Below are positions 1 to 8,052 of a DNA stretch of 61,547 nucleotides, one piece after another. The translations under genes and the position numbers were made by a program. Source of the stretch: Acidobacteriota bacterium (GTDB taxonomy: Bacteria; Acidobacteriota; Terriglobia; Bryobacterales; Bryobacteraceae); the NCBI GenBank assembly GCA_016870995.1, contig VFZU01000019.1:1-61547 (forward strand). The letters run 5' to 3'. Under the pieces are notes generated by a model. The model was not told where the DNA came from. It saw nothing but the letters and a program-made list of their open reading frames with translations, and ran no database searches. The stretch's first letter is position 1. The number at the start of each line of letters is the position of its first letter.

Positions 1-92
1 CGATGAACTCTTCTCTTTGCTCGATCACACAAGTCTCTTTCCAGGCCATCGGGTGCTTCCCCCTCCAGCCAAAAGTGTTACCTATGTGCCCG

Positions 93-126
93 GTTTATTC
101 CGTTACCCATGTGCCCGGTTCGGACC
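93..126. repeat. 34-bp direct repeat, left copy (IS21-type terminus)
   Basis: This 34-bp block recurs exactly at 2523-2556, on the other side of the IS66 element. It contains the unit GTTACCCATGTGCCCGGTT, and a diverged copy of that unit (gttacctatgtgcccggtt) lies just upstream at about 78-97. Multiple copies of a unit starting TGTTACC-ATGT-CCCGG are, from memory, typical of IS21-family ends, so positions 1-126 are probably the remains of one. Identity ends abruptly at 'cggacc' in both copies, as expected for an element boundary. Bases 1-76 hold no gene I can identify. Confidence 0.5.
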
Positions 127-152
127 GCGGAAGGCTACAAATTCAGTGCAGT

Positions 153-183
153 GTAAGCGTAAGAGCATCCCCGTTCTTGAGCG
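153..183 (+). repeat. IS66 left terminal inverted repeat
   Basis: Starts GTAAGCGTAAGAGCATCCCC and continues through a gttcttga stretch. It matches the reverse complement of the right end at 2492-2522 at roughly three quarters of positions. It lies 29 bp upstream of the tnpA start. Confidence 0.75.
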
Positions 184-211
184 AACCGAGGAACTCTGCT
201 GAAGTGAAGGG

Positions 212-514
212 ATGTCAGACAGGAAGCGGCGCGGGTTGGATTGGGGAGTTGAGTTGGTGTCGGGCTACCGTGGTAGTGGGTTGAGCCGGAAGGCATATTG
301 CCAGAAGATGGGGATCGCGGTGACGACGCTGGATTATTATCTGCGGCGGGAGAACGGGCGGGAACGCGAACAGGCTAGAGTGCTGCCCGTGGTGATGGAG
401 GGCGCGAAGGGGGCAAAGCCGCTGACATTGATTTTGCGCGATGGGCTGCGATTGGAGGTTGCAGCGGATTTCGATGAAGCGGCGCTGCGGCGATTGTTGT
501 CGGTTGTGGGCTAG
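212..514 (+). CDS. tnpA: IS66 accessory protein TnpA
   Basis: A 100-residue protein of the IS66 TnpA (OrfA) type, needed with TnpB for IS66 transposition in the family model. The N-terminal half (about residues 10-45) has the helix-turn-helix look of DNA-binding OrfA proteins: a G-x-G-L-S-R-K-A-Y-C segment, then T-T-L-D-Y-Y-L-R-R. The C-terminus is a short strand-rich module. ATG at 212 is the first start after the left inverted repeat. The stop at 514 is 2 bases before tnpB, suggesting translational coupling. Family membership rests on motif, size and gene order. Confidence 0.82.
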   Translation: MSDRKRRGLDWGVELVSGYRGSGLSRKAYCQKMGIAVTTLDYYLRRENGREREQARVLPVVMEGAKGAKPLTLILRDGLRLEVAADFDEAALRRLLSVVG

Positions 515-516
515 AG

Positions 517-879
517 ATGCTGGGGCTGGGGCCGGCGACGAGGGTGTATGTGGCGACCGGGGCGGTCGATATGCGCAAGGGATTCGAAGGGCTGTTTGGG
601 TTGGTGCGGGATGAGTTGGGGAGAGATCCGCTGAGCGGCCATCTGTTCCTGTTCTCCAATCGGTCGAGAACGAGGCTGAAGGTGGTGTTCTGGGATGGCA
701 GCGGTCTTTGGGTGTGCGCCAAGCGGCTGGAGAAGGGCCGGTTTCATTGGCCCGAAGCGGGAGCCGGACAAACGAGCGTCGCGATGCGGCAGGAGGAGTT
801 GGCGATGCTGGTGGCGGGACTGGACCTGTCGCAAGCGAAGCCGCGTCGGGGCTGGCTGCGGATTGAGAAGGCCAATTAG
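517..879 (+). CDS. tnpB: IS66 accessory protein TnpB (Orf2)
   Basis: A 120-residue protein matching the IS66 Orf2/TnpB family, about 115 residues in other elements. Hallmarks visible are T-G-A-V-D-M-R-K-G-F-E-G-L near residue 20, then H-L-F-L-F-S-N-R and a K-V-V-F-W-D-G-S-G-L-W-V stretch with K-R-L-E-K-G-R-F just after. The role in transposition is accessory and biochemically unclear. It sits 2 bp after tnpA and 50 bp before tnpC. The alternative ATG at 538 is unlikely because the conserved region begins upstream of it. Confidence 0.9.
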   Translation: MLGLGPATRVYVATGAVDMRKGFEGLFGLVRDELGRDPLSGHLFLFSNRSRTRLKVVFWDGSGLWVCAKRLEKGRFHWPEAGAGQTSVAMRQEELAMLVAGLDLSQAKPRRGWLRIEKAN

Positions 880-929
880 CGATAGCCATCAGAAAGTGCT
901 TTGTAAGTGAGCGGAAGTCTTGTATTCTA

Positions 930-2492
930 TTGCTTCCCCCACTCGTGAGCCAGTTACTCCAAGAACAGCCAACGGACAGTCCGGAAGTAGTGACTCTCCG
1001 GCGGGAGCTGGCCTGGGCGATGCTGAAGATCCAGTCGCTTGAGGCAAAGCTGCGCAAGCGGTTGATCGCCAAGTATGGGCCGAGCTCGGAGAAGCTGAGC
1101 GACCAGCAACTGGAATTGCTCGAAGCCGAGCCGGGCGTGAGCAGCGAGGAAGTGGAAGCCGAGGCAGCGCGGGACATCGAAGTTCTGGTGCGGCGCGGCG
1201 GATCGAAGGAGCGCAAGCATCCGGGGCGGCAGCAACTGCCGGAGAGCTTGCCGCGAGTGGAAAAGATTGTGAAGCTGGACGAGGCGCAATGCCTTTGCGG
1301 GCAATGTGGACGGTGCCTGGAAGTGATTGGCTACGAGACGAGCGAGCAGCTTGAAGTGGAACCGGCGAAGTATTTCGTGCTGGTGACCAAGCGCGAGAAG
1401 CGGGCCTGCGGGAACTGCGGCGAGGCTGGGGTGAAGACGGCGCCGGTGGCGGAACGCATCGTCGAAAAGGGACTGGCCAGTGACTGGGTGGTGGTGGATA
1501 CGGTGATCGCCAAGTACTGCGATCACTTGCCGTTGTACCGGCAGAGCGCGGTGCTGGAGCGGGAAACGGAAGTGGAAATTCACCGGGCGACGATGGATGG
1601 CTGGGTGATGCGGGTGGGAGAGTTACTGGGGCCGGTGGTGGAGGCGATGAAGCGGGAGTTACTGGCCGGGACTTACTTGCAGGCGGACGAAACGCCGGTT
1701 CCGGTGCAGGTGAAGGAGGGGAGAGGGAAGAATCATCAAGCTTACTTATGGCAGTATTCGCGGCCAGGGCTGCATGGGCGGGGTGGGGCGGCGGTATTCG
1801 ATTTTCAGATGGGACGATCGCGCGAGGGTCCGAAGAAATTGTTGCGGAACTTCGCGGGGATTTTGCAGACGGATGGCTATTCGGCCTACGACAAGGTGGG
1901 AGCGCCGGGCATGGTGCATGCGGCTTGCTGGGCGCATGCGCGGCGGAAGTTTATCGACGCGTTGAAGCTGAATCCGAAGGACGCGGATGCGGCGCGGGTG
2001 GTGGCGCGGATGAACGAGATGTTTGCGGTGGATGCCGCAGCGCGAGAAGCGGGATGGGGATTGGAGGAAAGGCAGGCGGCCAGGCGCGAGCAGGCGCGGC
2101 CGCTGCTGGATGGCTTGCGCGAGGAGTTACTGCGGTTGTCGAAATCGGCGCTGCCGTCGAGTGAGCTGGGAAAGGGAGTTAGTTACACGCTGAGTTTGTG
2201 GAAGCGGCTGGTGTGCTTCGTGGACCATGCCGAATTGGAGCTGAGCAACAACCGGGCCGAGAACTCGATGCGGAGAGTGGCGCTGGGGAGAAAGAACTGG
2301 ATCCATGTGGGGAGCGAGGAGGCGGGACCGAAGGTGGCCGCGATCCTGAGCATTGTCGAAACCTGCAAGAGATTGGAGATTCCGGTGCGGGAATACTTGA
2401 TGGCGGTGTTGCCGGGAATGGGCGGCAGGAAGCTGAGCGAGGTGGCGAAGCTGACGCCAGAGGCGTGGAGGGATAGCAGATCCGGCGCGTAG
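930..2492 (+). CDS. tnpC: IS66 transposase TnpC
   Basis: A 520-residue IS66 transposase. An N-terminal leucine-rich coiled coil (about 20-60) precedes a Cys-rich zinc-binding segment (C-L-C-G-Q-C-G near 122-128, C-G-N-C-G near 161-165). The DDE catalytic core follows: Y-L-Q-A-D-E-T-P near 250, Q-T-D-G-Y-S-A-Y-D near 315, a W-A-H-A-R-R-K-F segment, and the C-terminal L-S-N-N-R-A-E-N-S-M-R with the catalytic Glu. Length is normal and nothing is disrupted. The start is TTG at 930; GTG at 945 is the alternative. This is the enzyme that cuts and joins the element ends. Confidence 0.93.
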   Translation: MLPPLVSQLLQEQPTDSPEVVTLRRELAWAMLKIQSLEAKLRKRLIAKYGPSSEKLSDQQLELLEAEPGVSSEEVEAEAARDIEVLVRRGGSKERKHPGRQQLPESLPRVEKIVKLDEAQCLCGQCGRCLEVIGYETSEQLEVEPAKYFVLVTKREKRACGNCGEAGVKTAPVAERIVEKGLASDWVVVDTVIAKYCDHLPLYRQSAVLERETEVEIHRATMDGWVMRVGELLGPVVEAMKRELLAGTYLQADETPVPVQVKEGRGKNHQAYLWQYSRPGLHGRGGAAVFDFQMGRSREGPKKLLRNFAGILQTDGYSAYDKVGAPGMVHAACWAHARRKFIDALKLNPKDADAARVVARMNEMFAVDAAAREAGWGLEERQAARREQARPLLDGLREELLRLSKSALPSSELGKGVSYTLSLWKRLVCFVDHAELELSNNRAENSMRRVALGRKNWIHVGSEEAGPKVAAILSIVETCKRLEIPVREYLMAVLPGMGGRKLSEVAKLTPEAWRDSRSGA

Positions 2493-2522
2493 CGGCAAGA
2501 CTGGGGATGGTCTTACGGATAC
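2492..2522 (-). repeat. IS66 right terminal inverted repeat
   Basis: Read on the minus strand from 2522 it starts GTATCCGTAAGACCATCCCC, pairing with the left terminus at 153. The stop codon of tnpC lies at its inner edge. Confidence 0.75.
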
Positions 2523-2556
2523 GTTTATTCCGTTACCCATGTGCCCGGTTCGGACC
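2523..2556. repeat. 34-bp direct repeat, right copy
   Basis: Exact second copy of the block at 93-126. It abuts the right terminal base of the IS66 element, whereas the left copy is separated from the left IS66 end by 26 bp. It is therefore not a target-site duplication of the IS66 insertion; it looks like a second IS21-type terminus brought next to the element. Confidence 0.6.
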
Positions 2557-2580
2557 ACTGTTCATAGGGAGAAAATTATC

Positions 2581-2617
2581 ATAGATACTAGTAAAGTGAT
2601 ACTCTCTTAGTATCTAT
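2581..2617. repeat. 10-bp inverted repeat in intergenic region
   Basis: Perfect arms ATAGATACTA (2581-2590) and TAGTATCTAT (2608-2617) with a 17-base spacer. The stretch 2557-2862 contains no gene; this A+T-rich palindrome and the hairpin at 2785-2816 are the only structures I see in it. It could be an operator or the relic of another element end. Confidence 0.4.
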
Positions 2618-2784
2618 TTACCTTACTTAGGATGTTTGCGCAAGCACCTTAGTCGATTTCGCTTAGAAGTCGCCATCTCTCGATCCTTCTCCTCAAAAAA
2701 CCACCAAGCCGCCATCATGCCAGTTCAGGCCTGCACCAATTCTGCTGCCATTCGACATCCGCAGCCTTTGCTCCCTAAAAGCAG

Positions 2785-2816
2785 AAAGGGGACTCAGCTT
2801 TCGCCAAGTCCCCTTT
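2785..2816 (-). terminator. Hairpin terminator after the PEP-CTERM gene
   Basis: Perfect 10-bp stem: AAAGGGGACT (2785-2794) with AGTCCCCTTT (2807-2816), 12-base loop, about 47 bp beyond the stop codon of the minus-strand PEP-CTERM gene. A degenerate version (ccaaaggggattc paired with gagtccactttgg, about 3658-3696) sits in the equivalent place beyond the decayed paralogue. The hairpin therefore seems to belong to the duplicated unit. Confidence 0.6.
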
Positions 2817-2862
2817 CGCCATTAGATGTTTTCAACGTTTTCGGTAAGGAAGGCAGCCAGTG

Positions 2863-3510
2863 CTACCGTCGCCGCAAGTAGATCGCCGCCACTCCAGCCA
2901 GCACTACCAAAGCCGTACCCGGCTCCGGAACATCGTTCACGTTGTTGATCACAAAATATGCCTCATTGTCTGGCAATGAAATGGCGCCAAGAGTCGACGT
3001 TTCTTCCAGAGGATTAAATAAGGTAATCGTCATGTTGCCGCTGCTGAAGTGCGCCCAATTGATTTATTTGACTGCATCGAGTCCGTTGTCCCCTACGGGG
3101 GCACTCACAAAATTGCCTGTTAAATCCCCAAAGAACGTAACCACGATAGAACCAAAAAAAGGATCCTGGGCCTCAAATTCCACCCCATCCGTCCCTTCAT
3201 CACTGTTCAGGACGTTGATCGAGACATTTACCTCTTCGCCCTCGGTAAAGGAAAATTGCCCAAGGCCGCCCACGCTCACTTGGATTCCTCCAATCAGCAA
3301 GGAATACCTTCCGCCATTGTTAGGATTATCCAGGATACCGTCGCTGCCAGCACTCACCACCGTAATCGTGCCGTTGAACGTTGTTCCGCTTCCTACTTCT
3401 GAGAACGTTCCAGTTCCGCCAATGCCCGTTCCAGAAAAATCAATCGATGCCGCTACACCGGCGCATGTCAACGCCAGGCTTAAAACCACCCCACGCAAGA
3501 TAGTATTCAT
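2863..3510 (-). pseudogene. PEP-CTERM exported protein interrupted by one nonsense codon
   Basis: The reading frame starts at ATG 3510 with a signal peptide (M-N-T-I-L-R-G-V-V-L-S-L-A-L-T-C-A-G), runs through a Gly/Thr-rich beta domain and meets TAA at 3064-3066 after 148 residues. In the same frame it continues for 66 codons to 2863. The tail is the classic sorting signal: V-P-E-P-G-T-A motif, hydrophobic segment V-V-L-A-G-V-A-A-I-Y, then R-R-R at the end. One base change would restore a 215-residue PEP-CTERM protein of the exosortase/archaeosortase-like export pathway. As it stands the truncated product would be secreted without its anchor signal. No exosortase is visible in the window. Confidence 0.85.
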
Positions 3511-3859
3511 AGAGTAGAACGTAACACGGATAATGTACTATCCCTACACCCTAAGTAACGTGTTATCGTACTAAGTTATTTCATTGCTTAGACCCTAGCG
3601 TTTTGACCTTAGAACACATTTTGACGGCGATCGCAGCGCACCGTATTCCCTGTCAGGCCCCAAAGGGGATTCTGCTTCTCCTGAGTCCACTTTGGTTCAT
3701 AGATTTGGCGAATTCTCAGGGGTCATCAACAGACCACAGGAACTCAGTTCTGATTCAGATCAGTTCAGCACTCCAAAGATCCTCGCCTGGTCGAAGGAAG
3801 GGACATCTGTGCGGAAAGTGACAATGGCTGACCTGTTCCATTTGCCGCCAGGGATTCTT

Positions 3860-4290
3860 CGGCAAGTTTCTTGAGAAAATCGCAGCCACACCGGCCAAAA
3901 CTACCAAGGCTATTCCTGTCTCTGGAATTCGGCTTGCATTTTCAACAGTGACGAATGCCATTCCCCGTCGTGTGGCCATACCCAAAGTTGATGTCGCAAA
4001 TCACACAAGAGAAGCCGTCGAGGTCACGCTTCCGCCTGAGAAGTGGGGCCAGGGCATTTGCTTCGCGGCGACGACGCCGTGCGCAATTGACTCGTTACGA
4101 ACGCAAATCCTAAGCCGGACAAAAGCAGCGAGATGCCGCCTCCGAGGAGCGATCAGCCCCCTCAGGGGTCCGATCTTCTAGCTCCAGAGAAATTGTTGCT
4201 GCCGCCAATGCCGATTCCCCCAACGCCAATCCTCGCCGACATACCCGCGCACACCAGCATCGGGCTCAATAATTGACATAACCGTTTCAT
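3860..4290 (-). pseudogene. Decayed paralogue of the PEP-CTERM gene
   Basis: Starting at ATG 4290 on the minus strand there is a signal peptide ending C-A-G-M-S-A, then I-G-V-G-G-I-G-I-G-G-S-N-N-F-S-G, resembling C-A-G-V-A-A-S-I-D-F-S-G-T-G-I-G-G in the neighbour. A stop follows almost at once. Further down, W-P-H-F-S-G-G-S-V-T, a stop, S-T-L-G and I-P-E-T-G-I-A-L-V-V-L-A-G-V-A-A-I-F align with W-A-H-F-S-S-G-N-M-T, S-T-L-G and V-P-E-P-G-T-A-L-V-V-L-A-G-V-A-A-I-Y of the gene at 2863-3510. It is a tandem duplicate with stops, frameshifts and an internal deletion. End points are approximate. Confidence 0.75.
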
Positions 4291-4536
4291 AGTCAATCAC
4301 TTAGCAATATTGCTCTCGCGCGAAAGCAGCAAAGGTCATCTTCTTGCCAGGCAATGAGTCCAACCGGAGAATCCAATCGAATCCTCTCTCTCTACGGCCC
4401 GCATCTCTCCAAACGATCCAATATATGAAGGTTCATTATTCAAATTGAAACCTAAAGAAAATCTCGTTGTAACCGATTTGCAATATGCGTACACTAAACG
4501 ATATTGAATCCTTACGGCGACTTGGAGGGCCGAAAC

Positions 4537-4854
4537 ATGAACGCTTCACTCATCATGCTTTTCCTGCTTCAATTCCCCACGGACCCCGTCCGTGCTCAAG
4601 AACAAGCAGTTGCAATGCACCGGTCCCATGTACCCGTTGTGGCCGAACCTACCCCCGTGGGCCAGAGCCCCTACCTGCAACGTGTCCAACTCCGCCGCTT
4701 CGAAGACCGCTTCAACAAGCTCGTCCAGGCCGTTGAAGAGTTCTCCATTGCCTATAACGGCAAGAAAGGTCAAGCCTGGCCCGCCGAAAAAGCTGCCGCT
4801 CTGCGTAAAGCCATGGCCGAACTCCAAAAGAGCGACCCCAACTTCAAACCTTAA
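4537..4854 (+). CDS. Small exported protein, unknown function
   Basis: About 105 residues. I chose ATG 4537 over the in-frame ATG at 4504 because GGAG lies about 8 bases upstream and it places a signal peptide at the N-terminus (N-A-S-L-I-M-L-F-L-L-Q-F, ending near V-R-A-Q-E). The mature part is charged and helical, with F-E-D-R-F-N-K-L-V-Q-A-V-E-E-F and a K-A-M-A-E-L-Q-K-S end. No family recognised. It precedes the DUF427 gene by 40 bp and may be the first gene of the 4.5-7.5 kb operon. Confidence 0.6.
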   Translation: MNASLIMLFLLQFPTDPVRAQEQAVAMHRSHVPVVAEPTPVGQSPYLQRVQLRRFEDRFNKLVQAVEEFSIAYNGKKGQAWPAEKAAALRKAMAELQKSDPNFKP

Positions 4855-4894
4855 ATTTCAACCTCAACCTCCCGGCTGTGGGCATCCATCAAAC

Positions 4895-5341
4895 ATGCTC
4901 CGTCAGGAATCCGTCTGGTCTTACCCCCGGCCCCCCCGTGTTAAACCCGTCCCTCAGCGCATCCGCATTGAGTTCGTCGGCCACACGATCGCCGACACCT
5001 CCCGCGCCCTTCGCGTCCTCGAAACGTCTCACCCGCCCGCTTATTACATCCCCAAAGACGATTTCCTCCGCGGCATCCTCAAGAAAACAGACCACTACTC
5101 TGTCTGCGAGTTCAAAGGCACCGCCTCTTACTGGTCGATCGAACTCAACAACCGCCAGTCTGAAAACGCCGCCTGGAGCTACGAAAATCCCACCTTCGAC
5201 TTCGAATCCATTCGCGGCTTCCTCGCCGTCTATCCTGGCCGGGTCGATGCCTGCTTTGTCGAGGATGAAAATGTCACCCCACAAAAAGGCAATTTCTACG
5301 GCGGCTGGATCACCACCAACCTCACCGGCCCCTTCAAATGA
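4895..5341 (+). CDS. DUF427 family protein
   Basis: 148 residues from ATG 4895. The DUF427 signature is clear: R-I-E-F-V-G-H-T-I-A-D-T-S-R-A-L-R-V-L-E-T, then P-P-A-Y-Y-I-P-K-D-D, the F-K-G-T-A-S-Y-W-S segment, A-A-W-S-Y-E-N-P and a closing F-L-A-V-Y-P-G-R-V-D. Family members are small, presumably cytoplasmic proteins of unknown biochemical function and similar length. The usual S-x-C in the middle is replaced by S-V-C-E in this protein. Its stop overlaps the next start by 4 bases (ATGA), indicating coupling to the DUF885 gene. Confidence 0.82.
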   Translation: MLRQESVWSYPRPPRVKPVPQRIRIEFVGHTIADTSRALRVLETSHPPAYYIPKDDFLRGILKKTDHYSVCEFKGTASYWSIELNNRQSENAAWSYENPTFDFESIRGFLAVYPGRVDACFVEDENVTPQKGNFYGGWITTNLTGPFK

Positions 5342-7071
5342 CATCCTATAGGTACATGCGCCTCGTCCTGCCCGTTCTGCTGCTGCTCCTCGCCAGCTGT
5401 ACCCCAAAGCCCCAGCGCTTTTCGCAGATCGCCGAAGAATTCGTCCTCAACTCACTTACCTTCGCCCCATCTCTGGCTACAGCCGCTGGCTACCACCGCC
5501 ACAACGGCGTCCCCCTCGACGAACTCCTCGACGAATTCTCAATCGTCACTGCTAACCGTCAGCGCGCCTACTACTCACGCTTCTCTAGCGGCCTCAAGCG
5601 TGACGTCAACCCGGAAAAGCTGGCTCCCGAAGATCGCGCCGACTACGACCTCGTCCGCCAGCGCATCGATTTCGCCAAATTCGAACTCGAAGTCCTCACT
5701 CCCTGGGCCCACTCTCCCCAGCTCTACGCCGAAGTCATCGGCAATGCCCTCTTCACGCCCTACGCCCTCGAATACGCTCCCCGCAACAAACGCTTCTACG
5801 ACATTCTGAAGCGCATGGAGCGCATCCCCTCTCGCGTCCTCCAGGCCAAAGGCAACCTCACCGCCGCCCCCAAAATCTGGCGTGAAGTCGCCATCGCAGA
5901 AACCAAAGGCAACATCGACCTCATTGCCAAGCTCAAGGCCGAGCGCCCCGCCGAAATCTCAAAGAAGTTCGACTCAGCTGCCGACCTCGCCACCACAGCC
6001 CTCAACGACTACATCCAGTTCCTCACCAATGATCTCGAAGGCAAAGACTACGACTGGCGCCTCGGCAAAGAGAAGTACACCCGCAAATTCCAACTCCACC
6101 TCGGCACCACCGAAACTCCAGACCAACTCCTCTCCGCTGCCGAAGCCGAACTCAAAAAGGTCCGCGAAGAAATGGCCCGCCTCTGCGGCTGGAATGGCCA
6201 AGGCGACCTCAACCCCATCATCAAGAAGCGCCTCGACCAAATCGCCACCCGCCACTCCACTCCCGAAAACTACTTCAACGACGCCCGCCGCGACCTCGCC
6301 GAAGCCACCGCCTTCATCGAGCAAAAAGGCCTCCTCAAACTTCCTCCCAACAAGAACCTCACCGTCATCGAGACCCCCGCCTTCATGCGCGGCATCTACG
6401 TGGTCGGCGGTTTCAATCCCGCCCCGGTCCTCGACCCAACTCTCGGTGCCCAATACTGGCTCACCCCCATCCCCGCCAACTGGTCCAAAGAACGCATCGA
6501 GTCCAAGCTCCGCGAATACAACTTCTACGGTCTCAAGCTCCTCACCATTCATGAAGCCATGCCCGGCCACTACGTCCAGTTCGAATACGCCAACCGATTC
6601 GAGCCCCGCGGCCGTCGCCTGCTGCGCAGCGTCTTCGCAAGCGGCGCCTTCGCCGAAGGCTGGGCGATCTACTCGACGCAAATGCTCCTCGAGCAGGGCT
6701 ACCTCAACAACGACCCCGACCTCAAGCTCACCTTCCTCAAACAACAGCTCCGCATGATCGCCAACTCGATCCTCGATATCAAGCTCCACACCGGCCAGAT
6801 GACCGACGACGAAGCCATCCGCCTCATGGTCGACCAAACCTTCCAGGAGCAAGAGGAAGCCACTGCCAAGCTCCAGCGCGCTAAACTCTCGAGCGTCCAA
6901 CTCTGCGAGTACTTCGCCGGCTGGCGCGACCACATGCGCCTGCGCGAACTCTACAAACAAACCAAGGGCGCGGCCTTCAACCTCGCCGAATACCACCAGC
7001 GAGTCCTCGAATCGGGCGGCCTCCCCACACCAGCGGTCGCCAAACTCATCACCGGAAAAGATCTCAAATGA
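5338..7071 (+). CDS. DUF885 family lipoprotein, putative metallopeptidase
   Basis: 577 residues. A lipoprotein signal (hydrophobic V-L-P-V-L-L-L-L-L-A-S-C, lipobox Cys at residue 21) predicts attachment to a membrane facing the periplasm. The body matches the DUF885 family, marked by H-E-A-M-P-G-H (H405 to H411), a predicted zinc-binding/catalytic motif, followed by E-G-W-A-I-Y-S about 40 residues later, the usual third metal-ligand region. Related proteins are mostly uncharacterised, and the peptidase role is a family-level inference. ATGA overlaps join it to both neighbours. An in-frame ATG at 5356 is an alternative start that also keeps the lipobox. Confidence 0.85.
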   Translation: MTSYRYMRLVLPVLLLLLASCTPKPQRFSQIAEEFVLNSLTFAPSLATAAGYHRHNGVPLDELLDEFSIVTANRQRAYYSRFSSGLKRDVNPEKLAPEDRADYDLVRQRIDFAKFELEVLTPWAHSPQLYAEVIGNALFTPYALEYAPRNKRFYDILKRMERIPSRVLQAKGNLTAAPKIWREVAIAETKGNIDLIAKLKAERPAEISKKFDSAADLATTALNDYIQFLTNDLEGKDYDWRLGKEKYTRKFQLHLGTTETPDQLLSAAEAELKKVREEMARLCGWNGQGDLNPIIKKRLDQIATRHSTPENYFNDARRDLAEATAFIEQKGLLKLPPNKNLTVIETPAFMRGIYVVGGFNPAPVLDPTLGAQYWLTPIPANWSKERIESKLREYNFYGLKLLTIHEAMPGHYVQFEYANRFEPRGRRLLRSVFASGAFAEGWAIYSTQMLLEQGYLNNDPDLKLTFLKQQLRMIANSILDIKLHTGQMTDDEAIRLMVDQTFQEQEEATAKLQRAKLSSVQLCEYFAGWRDHMRLRELYKQTKGAAFNLAEYHQRVLESGGLPTPAVAKLITGKDLK

Positions 7072-7535
7072 AAAAACTCAATTACCTCATCATGCCCGCC
7101 GCCATTCTCGTCATCGGCTGGCTCTTCATGCAAAATAAAGTCATGTCAGATCCGATCACCGACGGCAAGCAATTCCTCGCGAACAACGCGAAGAAGCCCG
7201 GCATCGTCACCACCCCTTCAGGTCTCCAGTACGAGATCCTCCGCGAAGGCACAGGCGCAAAGCCCGCCGCATCAAGCACTGTAGAAGTCCACTACGAAGG
7301 CCGCCTCACCAACGGCGCCATTTTCGACTCGAGCTATCAGCGCAAAGAAACGATTTCCTTCCCGCTCAACCGCGTCATCCCCGGCTGGACCGAAGGCCTC
7401 CAACTCATGCCCACCGGCTCCAAGTATCGTCTCTACATTCCTTCTGAGCTCGGCTACGGAGCCCGCGGCGCCGGTGCCGACATCCCTCCCCACGCCACCC
7501 TCATCTTCGACGTCGAACTCATTTCCATCCGCTAA
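7068..7535 (+). CDS. FKBP-type peptidyl-prolyl cis-trans isomerase
   Basis: 155 residues: an N-terminal membrane/signal segment (L-I-M-P-A-A-I-L-V-I-G-W-L-F-M, about 6-20) and one FKBP domain (about 50-155). Characteristic positions visible are V-H-Y-E-G-R-L-T-N-G-A-I-F-D-S-S, V-I-P-G-W-T-E-G-L-Q-L-M-P-T-G-S-K, Y-I-P-S-E-L-G-Y-G and I-P-P-H-A-T-L-I-F-D-V-E-L. This is the FkpA/Mip-like group that helps protein folding in the periplasm by isomerising prolyl bonds. It overlaps the DUF885 gene by 4 bases and appears to end the operon. Confidence 0.93.
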   Translation: MKKLNYLIMPAAILVIGWLFMQNKVMSDPITDGKQFLANNAKKPGIVTTPSGLQYEILREGTGAKPAASSTVEVHYEGRLTNGAIFDSSYQRKETISFPLNRVIPGWTEGLQLMPTGSKYRLYIPSELGYGARGAGADIPPHATLIFDVELISIR

Positions 7536-8020
7536 ATTCCTCGGAATCAACCCGGAGCCCGCAAGCTTCGCAGCTCGGGTTCCGGATATCTCACCCAACC
7601 CATTCGTCGATGGATCAAAACTTTGTGCAGTCAACGGAATGAACTTTCACTATCAACTTTTTGGTAATGAGACAGCTCACGGTTGCGATTTCCGATTTGA
7701 AAATTGCGCTGGCTGCCTCGAAGCTTTCGGTCTGGAAGATGCACTCTCTCGCCTGAGTCTGCCCATTGCGTTTCGACAAATAGATCTGGGTCGCGAAGAC
7801 CTCCTACACGCCTAAACTCCCTCACCCCACCGTCCCGATCCACGCCAGCGAAACACTCAAAATTGGCACACTCCACTAAATTCTTCGCGACATCGAAATG
7901 TCTCATTCCGATTTCGCCGCCGCATGGAAAAGCGAACCAAGCCAATGAAACAACCACACCATACAGCACGCATCGGCGTCCGCAGCCCGTCTCATCACAC
8001 CCTTCTCCTCTCCACCCCTT
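7536..8020. other. Gene-free stretch before padR
   Basis: About 485 bp with no coding region I can support on either strand. A 29-codon reading frame at 7667-7756 (M-R-Q-L-T-V-A-I-S-D-L-K) faintly recalls the start of Phd-type antitoxins but stops early. The following text to about 7950 has open fragments broken by stops. I read this as decayed coding sequence of unknown identity. Confidence 0.4.
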
Positions 8021-8047
8021 GATTATCTACAAAAATTGTAGATAATC
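8021..8047. promoter_or_regulatory. PadR-type operator palindrome
   Basis: Perfect inverted repeat with 10-bp arms GATTATCTAC (8021-8030) and GTAGATAATC (8038-8047) and a 7-base centre. It ends only 5 bases before the padR start codon. PadR repressors are known to bind palindromes containing TGTA-type cores and to repress their own promoters. The position suggests that the site covers the promoter or transcription start of padR and the permease gene and mediates autoregulation. Confidence 0.75.
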
Positions 8048-8052
8048 ATAGT

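Larger units (their letters stand above)
153..2522 (+). mobile_element. IS66-family insertion sequence
   Basis: About 2.37 kb carrying the standard IS66 cassette tnpA-tnpB-tnpC in one direction. The left end (from 153) begins GTAAGCGTAAGAGCATCCCC and the right end (reverse complement from 2522) begins GTATCCGTAAGACCATCCCC. These are imperfect inverted repeats with the GTA start known for this family. IS66 elements normally make an 8-bp target duplication; here the flanks are agtgcagt (145-152) and gtttattc (2523-2530), which do not match. All three proteins are full length, so the element looks potentially active. Confidence 0.88.

Noticed and set aside
215-1216. 333-codon minus-strand frame across tnpA, tnpB and tnpC
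   Set aside because: Antisense of three recognisable IS66 genes; low-complexity Ser/Arg/Pro sequence.
5974-6996. Long minus-strand open frame (340 codons) opposite the DUF885 gene
   Set aside because: Mirror of biased codons of the plus gene; composition (Val, Glu, Gly, Phe) is typical of antisense of C-rich coding sequence, with no motif.
7667-7756. Possible remnant of a Phd-type antitoxin (M-R-Q-L-T-V-A-I-S-D-L-K)
   Set aside because: Only about 12 residues look similar and there is no partner toxin; too weak to annotate.
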